Assembly: GCA_947623705.1 (NCBI GenBank)
Contig: CANQHT010000057.1
Location: 1 to 7,481, forward strand
Direction of reading: 5' to 3'
Length of the DNA: 7,481 nt
From: an uncultured Bacilli bacterium
GTDB taxonomy: Bacteria > Bacillota_I > Bacilli_A > RF39 > UBA660
Position numbers and translations under genes: made by a program. Below, in pieces: positions 5,723 through 7,481 of this stretch. The notes beneath the pieces are model-generated. The model made no database searches and had not been told where the DNA came from. It saw only the letters and a list, made by a program, of their open reading frames with translations. How positions within the stretch are numbered: position 1 is the first letter of the stretch; the number at the start of each line of letters is the position of its first letter.

Positions 5723-7135
5723 TTAATTTGCAACTTTCTCTTCTAAATATTCACCATCTAAACTAAAACTTTTAGCATCAGTTATTTTAACTTTAACAAT
5801 TTTGTCTATAATGTTTTTTGGGCCTTCAACATTTACTAATTTCATCATATCAGTATAACCATAAACTTTACTAGCGTCTTTTTCACTATCTCCTAGAATT
5901 AATACTTCAACAACTTTATTTAATAATTTTTGATTATTTTGATTAGAATAATAATTTACTAGTTCATTTAATTTATGCAATCTTTCTTCTTTAACACTCA
6001 TTGGAATTTTATCTTCCATTTTAGCGGCCGGTGTTCCTTCTCTTGGGGAGAATATAAATGTATAAGCTCCATCATATTTGCAAGTTCTAACGACATCTAA
6101 AGTTTCTTCAAAGTCTGCATCCGATTCATTAGGAAATCCGACAATAATATCAGTAGTAATGGCTACCCCCGGAATTCTTTCTTTCATTTTATTAAATAGT
6201 TCTAAATATTCCTTCTTAGTATAACGGCGATTCATCTTTTTTAGGATGTTATCACTACCAGATTGGAGTGGTAAATGAATATAAGGCATAATATTGTCAT
6301 ATTTCGCAATAACATCAATCATTTCATCAGTAAAGTTCCAAGGATGACTTGTAACAAAACGGACTCTTTCAATACCTGTTTTGGCTACACATTCTAATAA
6401 ATGACTAAAAGTTTGGCCAATATCTTTGCCATAAGCATTAACATTTTGCCCTAGTAAAGTTACCTCTTTATAACCATTCTTCTTTAATTCTTTTACTTCT
6501 GCAATAATACTTTCTAACTTCCTGCTTCTTTCTCTACCTCTTGTATAAGGCACAATACAATAAGTACAAAATTTATCACAACCATACATAATATTTACCC
6601 AAGCGGTAATCTTAGAATCACGAGTATAATTCATTCCTTCAATTATTTCATCACTATTTGAGTAAACTTCAATTTGTTGTTTATTAAATTCTTGTAAAAG
6701 TAATTTTGGTAAGTCATATAAATTATGAGTCCCAATTACAATATCAATATATTGGTGATTTTTTTGAATATCTTCAATAACATCTGGTTGTTCGGCCATA
6801 CAGCCAAGTAAAACAATTTTAAAGTCATCTCTATTCTTTTTTAAATACTTACATTTGCCTAAGAAACCCATTACTTTATCCCGAGCATTTTCTCTAATAG
6901 CGCAAGTATTTAAAACCACTACATTGGCTTCTTCTAAATTTTCCGTATTAGTTAAACCAAGTGTTTCTAAATAACTCCGAATAGCTTCACTATCGTGCAC
7001 ATTCATTTGGCAACCATAAGTTCTTAAAAAATATTTTTTATTTTGAAATACTTTAGAATAATTTTCTTCTAAATTAATATATTTATTATCACTTTTTTTT
7101 CTATCTTTTGCAACATTCAAATCTGGTAAATGCAT
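5723..7135 (-). CDS. miaB: tRNA-2-methylthio-N6-dimethylallyladenosine synthase MiaB
   Basis: MiaB is a radical-SAM enzyme that adds a methylthio group to i6A at position 37 of tRNAs reading UNN codons, using two [4Fe-4S] clusters. From the chosen ATG the protein has 470 residues. Visible: a charged N-terminal extension typical of Bacillota, RTYGCQMNVHDSE with Cys42, NTCAIRENA with Cys78 and LGCMAEQ with Cys112 (auxiliary cluster). The radical-SAM motif YGCDKFCTYCIVPYTRGRE follows, with Cys186, Cys190 and Cys193, and then LGQNVNAYG and the HLPLQSGSD barrel segment. The C-terminal portion (about 400-465) fits the TRAM RNA-binding domain. An in-frame GTG nine bases further upstream lies inside the RBS, so the ATG at 7135 is preferred. 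MiaB rather than MtaB, RimO or e-MtaB is supported by the Cys contexts and the NVNAYG and HPWNF segments. The usual Bacillota partner mutS is not next to it; the Rpn module is. Confidence 0.96.
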   Translation of the reverse strand: MHLPDLNVAKDRKKSDNKYINLEENYSKVFQNKKYFLRTYGCQMNVHDSEAIRSYLETLGLTNTENLEEANVVVLNTCAIRENARDKVMGFLGKCKYLKKNRDDFKIVLLGCMAEQPDVIEDIQKNHQYIDIVIGTHNLYDLPKLLLQEFNKQQIEVYSNSDEIIEGMNYTRDSKITAWVNIMYGCDKFCTYCIVPYTRGRERSRKLESIIAEVKELKKNGYKEVTLLGQNVNAYGKDIGQTFSHLLECVAKTGIERVRFVTSHPWNFTDEMIDVIAKYDNIMPYIHLPLQSGSDNILKKMNRRYTKKEYLELFNKMKERIPGVAITTDIIVGFPNESDADFEETLDVVRTCKYDGAYTFIFSPREGTPAAKMEDKIPMSVKEERLHKLNELVNYYSNQNNQKLLNKVVEVLILGDSEKDASKVYGYTDMMKLVNVEGPKNIIDKIVKVKITDAKSFSLDGEYLEEKVAN

Positions 7136-7139
7136 AGTT

Positions 7140-7149
7140 ATCACTTCCT
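7140..7149 (-). promoter_or_regulatory. RBS that decides the miaB start
   Basis: AGGAAGTGAT matches the anti-SD complement AGGAGGTGAT at nine of ten positions and sits four bases above the ATG at 7135 (AGGA core ten bases away). A possible GTG start at 7144 is part of this same site and would have no room for ribosome binding, so it is rejected. Confidence 0.8.
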
Positions 7150-7158
7150 ACGCTTGTT

Positions 7159-7187
7159 ATTTTATCACAAACCATAAGATATTGAAA
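7159..7187 (-). promoter_or_regulatory. candidate miaB promoter, extended -10 type
   Basis: On the minus strand, TGATAAAAT gives an extended -10 (TG at 7167-7166, box TAAAAT 7164-7159). With a 17-base spacer the -35 would be TTTCAA (7187-7182), only three of six matches. Its predicted start leaves a leader of about 20 bases with the miaB RBS. The -35 overlaps the left arm of the inverted repeat at 7181-7297. A second possible -10 (TATACT, 7309-7304) further upstream would put that whole repeat in the leader. Confidence 0.5.
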
Positions 7188-7297
7188 GCGGATTTTGTAT
7201 ATATTGGGATAGGTATTGATTTGTGGTAGAATAAAGTAAAAATAGTCAACGAATAAAAATAAAAGAAATTTTAAATCAACCAAAACCCGCTTTCAGT
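7181..7297. repeat. 117-bp imperfect inverted repeat, possible MITE or structured leader
   Basis: The arms 7181-7197 (ATTGAAAGCGGATTTTG) and 7281-7297 are reverse complements at 15 of 17 positions. Nested inside are TTGATTT (7216-7222) and AAATCAA (7273-7279). AAGAT directly flanks the left arm (7176-7180) and recurs one base beyond the right arm (7299-7303), which would suit a target-site duplication. No transposase or coding sequence is inside. It could be a miniature inverted-repeat element, or a stem in a miaB leader or plus-strand RNA; the sequence alone does not decide. Confidence 0.5.
7204..7232 (+). promoter_or_regulatory. candidate plus-strand promoter
   Basis: TTGGGA (7204-7209, four of six matches to the -35 consensus) is followed after 17 bases by TAGAAT (7227-7232, five of six) with an extended TG at 7224-7225. 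The predicted start is about 7239. It points away from miaB, towards the terminator at 7437-7464, and lies inside the inverted repeat. Confidence 0.4.
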
Positions 7298-7462
7298 AAA
7301 GATAGTATAACTTTTTTAAGGAGCCTGCAACAAGTTCGACAAATGATGTCAAAACTTCTAATTTTTCGACAAAAAATACCAACAAAAAAAGAAGATAATA
7401 CTTCTGGTTCTTCCGAAAGTTTTCGGAAAAAAGTAGAAAGTAGATAGAAATATCTGCTTTTT
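7239..7462 (+). other. possible short transcription unit (small RNA or small ORF)
   Basis: A promoter-like site and an intrinsic terminator bracket about 224 bases on the plus strand. One frame stays open from 7235 to the TAG at 7445-7447, which falls in the terminator stem. It has no standard start until two tandem ATGs at 7343 and 7346, which would give about 34 basic residues starting MMSKLLIFRQKIPTKKE. An AAGGAG at 7318-7323 is about 20 bases above them, too far for a normal RBS. I do not recognise the product or any known RNA family, so a small RNA, a decayed gene end and chance are all possible. Nothing else is seen in 7298-7481 apart from the palindrome and terminator listed here. Confidence 0.3.
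7411..7428. repeat. 18-base palindrome TTCCGAAA-GT-TTTCGGAA
   Basis: Perfect eight-base arms flank a two-base centre. No T-run follows on either strand, so it does not look like a terminator. It could be an operator half-site pair or a hairpin in the plus-strand transcript just before the terminator. Confidence 0.6.
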
Positions 7463-7464
7463 AT
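7437..7464 (+). terminator. intrinsic terminator with GAAA loop
   Basis: AAAGTAGATA (7437-7446) pairs with TATCTGCTTT (7451-7460) around a GAAA tetraloop, giving ten pairs including one G-U, and T5 (7458-7462) follows the GC-closed part. On the plus strand this is a standard rho-independent terminator. In the minus direction the stem is followed by a broken T-rich tract, so it may also stop a gene lying beyond 7481. Confidence 0.65.
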
Positions 7465-7481
7465 AATTTGAAAAAATTGAT

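Noticed and set aside
5444..5746. Plus-strand ORF of 100 codons crossing the Rpn start and miaB end
   Set aside because: It has no RBS, is antisense to supported genes, and its hydrophobic segments come from A-rich coding DNA.
7101..7283. Minus-strand 60-codon ORF overlapping the miaB start
   Set aside because: It runs through the miaB promoter and RBS in another frame and has no RBS of its own.
7347..7352. Perfect minus-strand TTGACA as a -35 box
   Set aside because: Seventeen bases downstream the sequence is TGCAGG, and no -10-like box lies at 15-19 bases.

Overview
The window is strongly AT-rich. Every confident gene lies on the minus strand, so transcription runs from high to low coordinates. 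The gene set (NAD-dependent DNA ligase, a PcrA-type helicase with the C-terminal Tudor-like domain, a MiaB with a Bacillota-type N-terminal extension) and the AGGAGG-type ribosome binding sites point to a low-GC Bacillota/Mycoplasmatota-like bacterium. An uncultured gut Bacilli lineage (RF39 or Erysipelotrichia-like) is my guess, but nothing here proves it. Trp is TGG wherever I checked and no gene reads through TGA, which fits the standard bacterial code.

Layout in transcription order. 7136-7481: a 346-base non-coding region. It holds a likely miaB promoter, a 117-bp imperfect inverted repeat with possible target-site duplications, and a possible short plus-strand transcription unit (promoter near 7204-7232, intrinsic terminator at 7437-7464). 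7135-5723: miaB, tRNA methylthiotransferase. 5722-5623: short AT-rich spacer with a strong RBS but no clear promoter. 5622-4317: an accessory module of three overlapping genes. The first is a 277-residue Rpn/PD-(D/E)XK-family nuclease-like protein; the next two are 76- and 80-residue proteins that are copies of its C-terminal tail. They are joined by two TAATG stop/start overlaps and followed by a terminator overlapping the last stop codon. 4297-4269: pcrA promoter. 4241-2: a tight operon of pcrA, a sugar-phosphate nucleotidyltransferase-like gene and ligA (cut by the window edge), with gaps of only 4 and 3 bases.

The most interesting part is the 4317-5622 module. In E. coli, Rpn nucleases have been reported to be toxins whose C-terminal domain is also translated separately from an internal start and neutralises the full-length protein. 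Here that tail appears twice as free-standing coupled genes. The full-length gene also has an internal ATG (Met201), with an SD-like sequence, almost exactly where the free copies begin. I infer a toxin-antitoxin or anti-phage module in which the tail has been copied out and amplified, inserted between housekeeping genes. The function is not demonstrated by the sequence.
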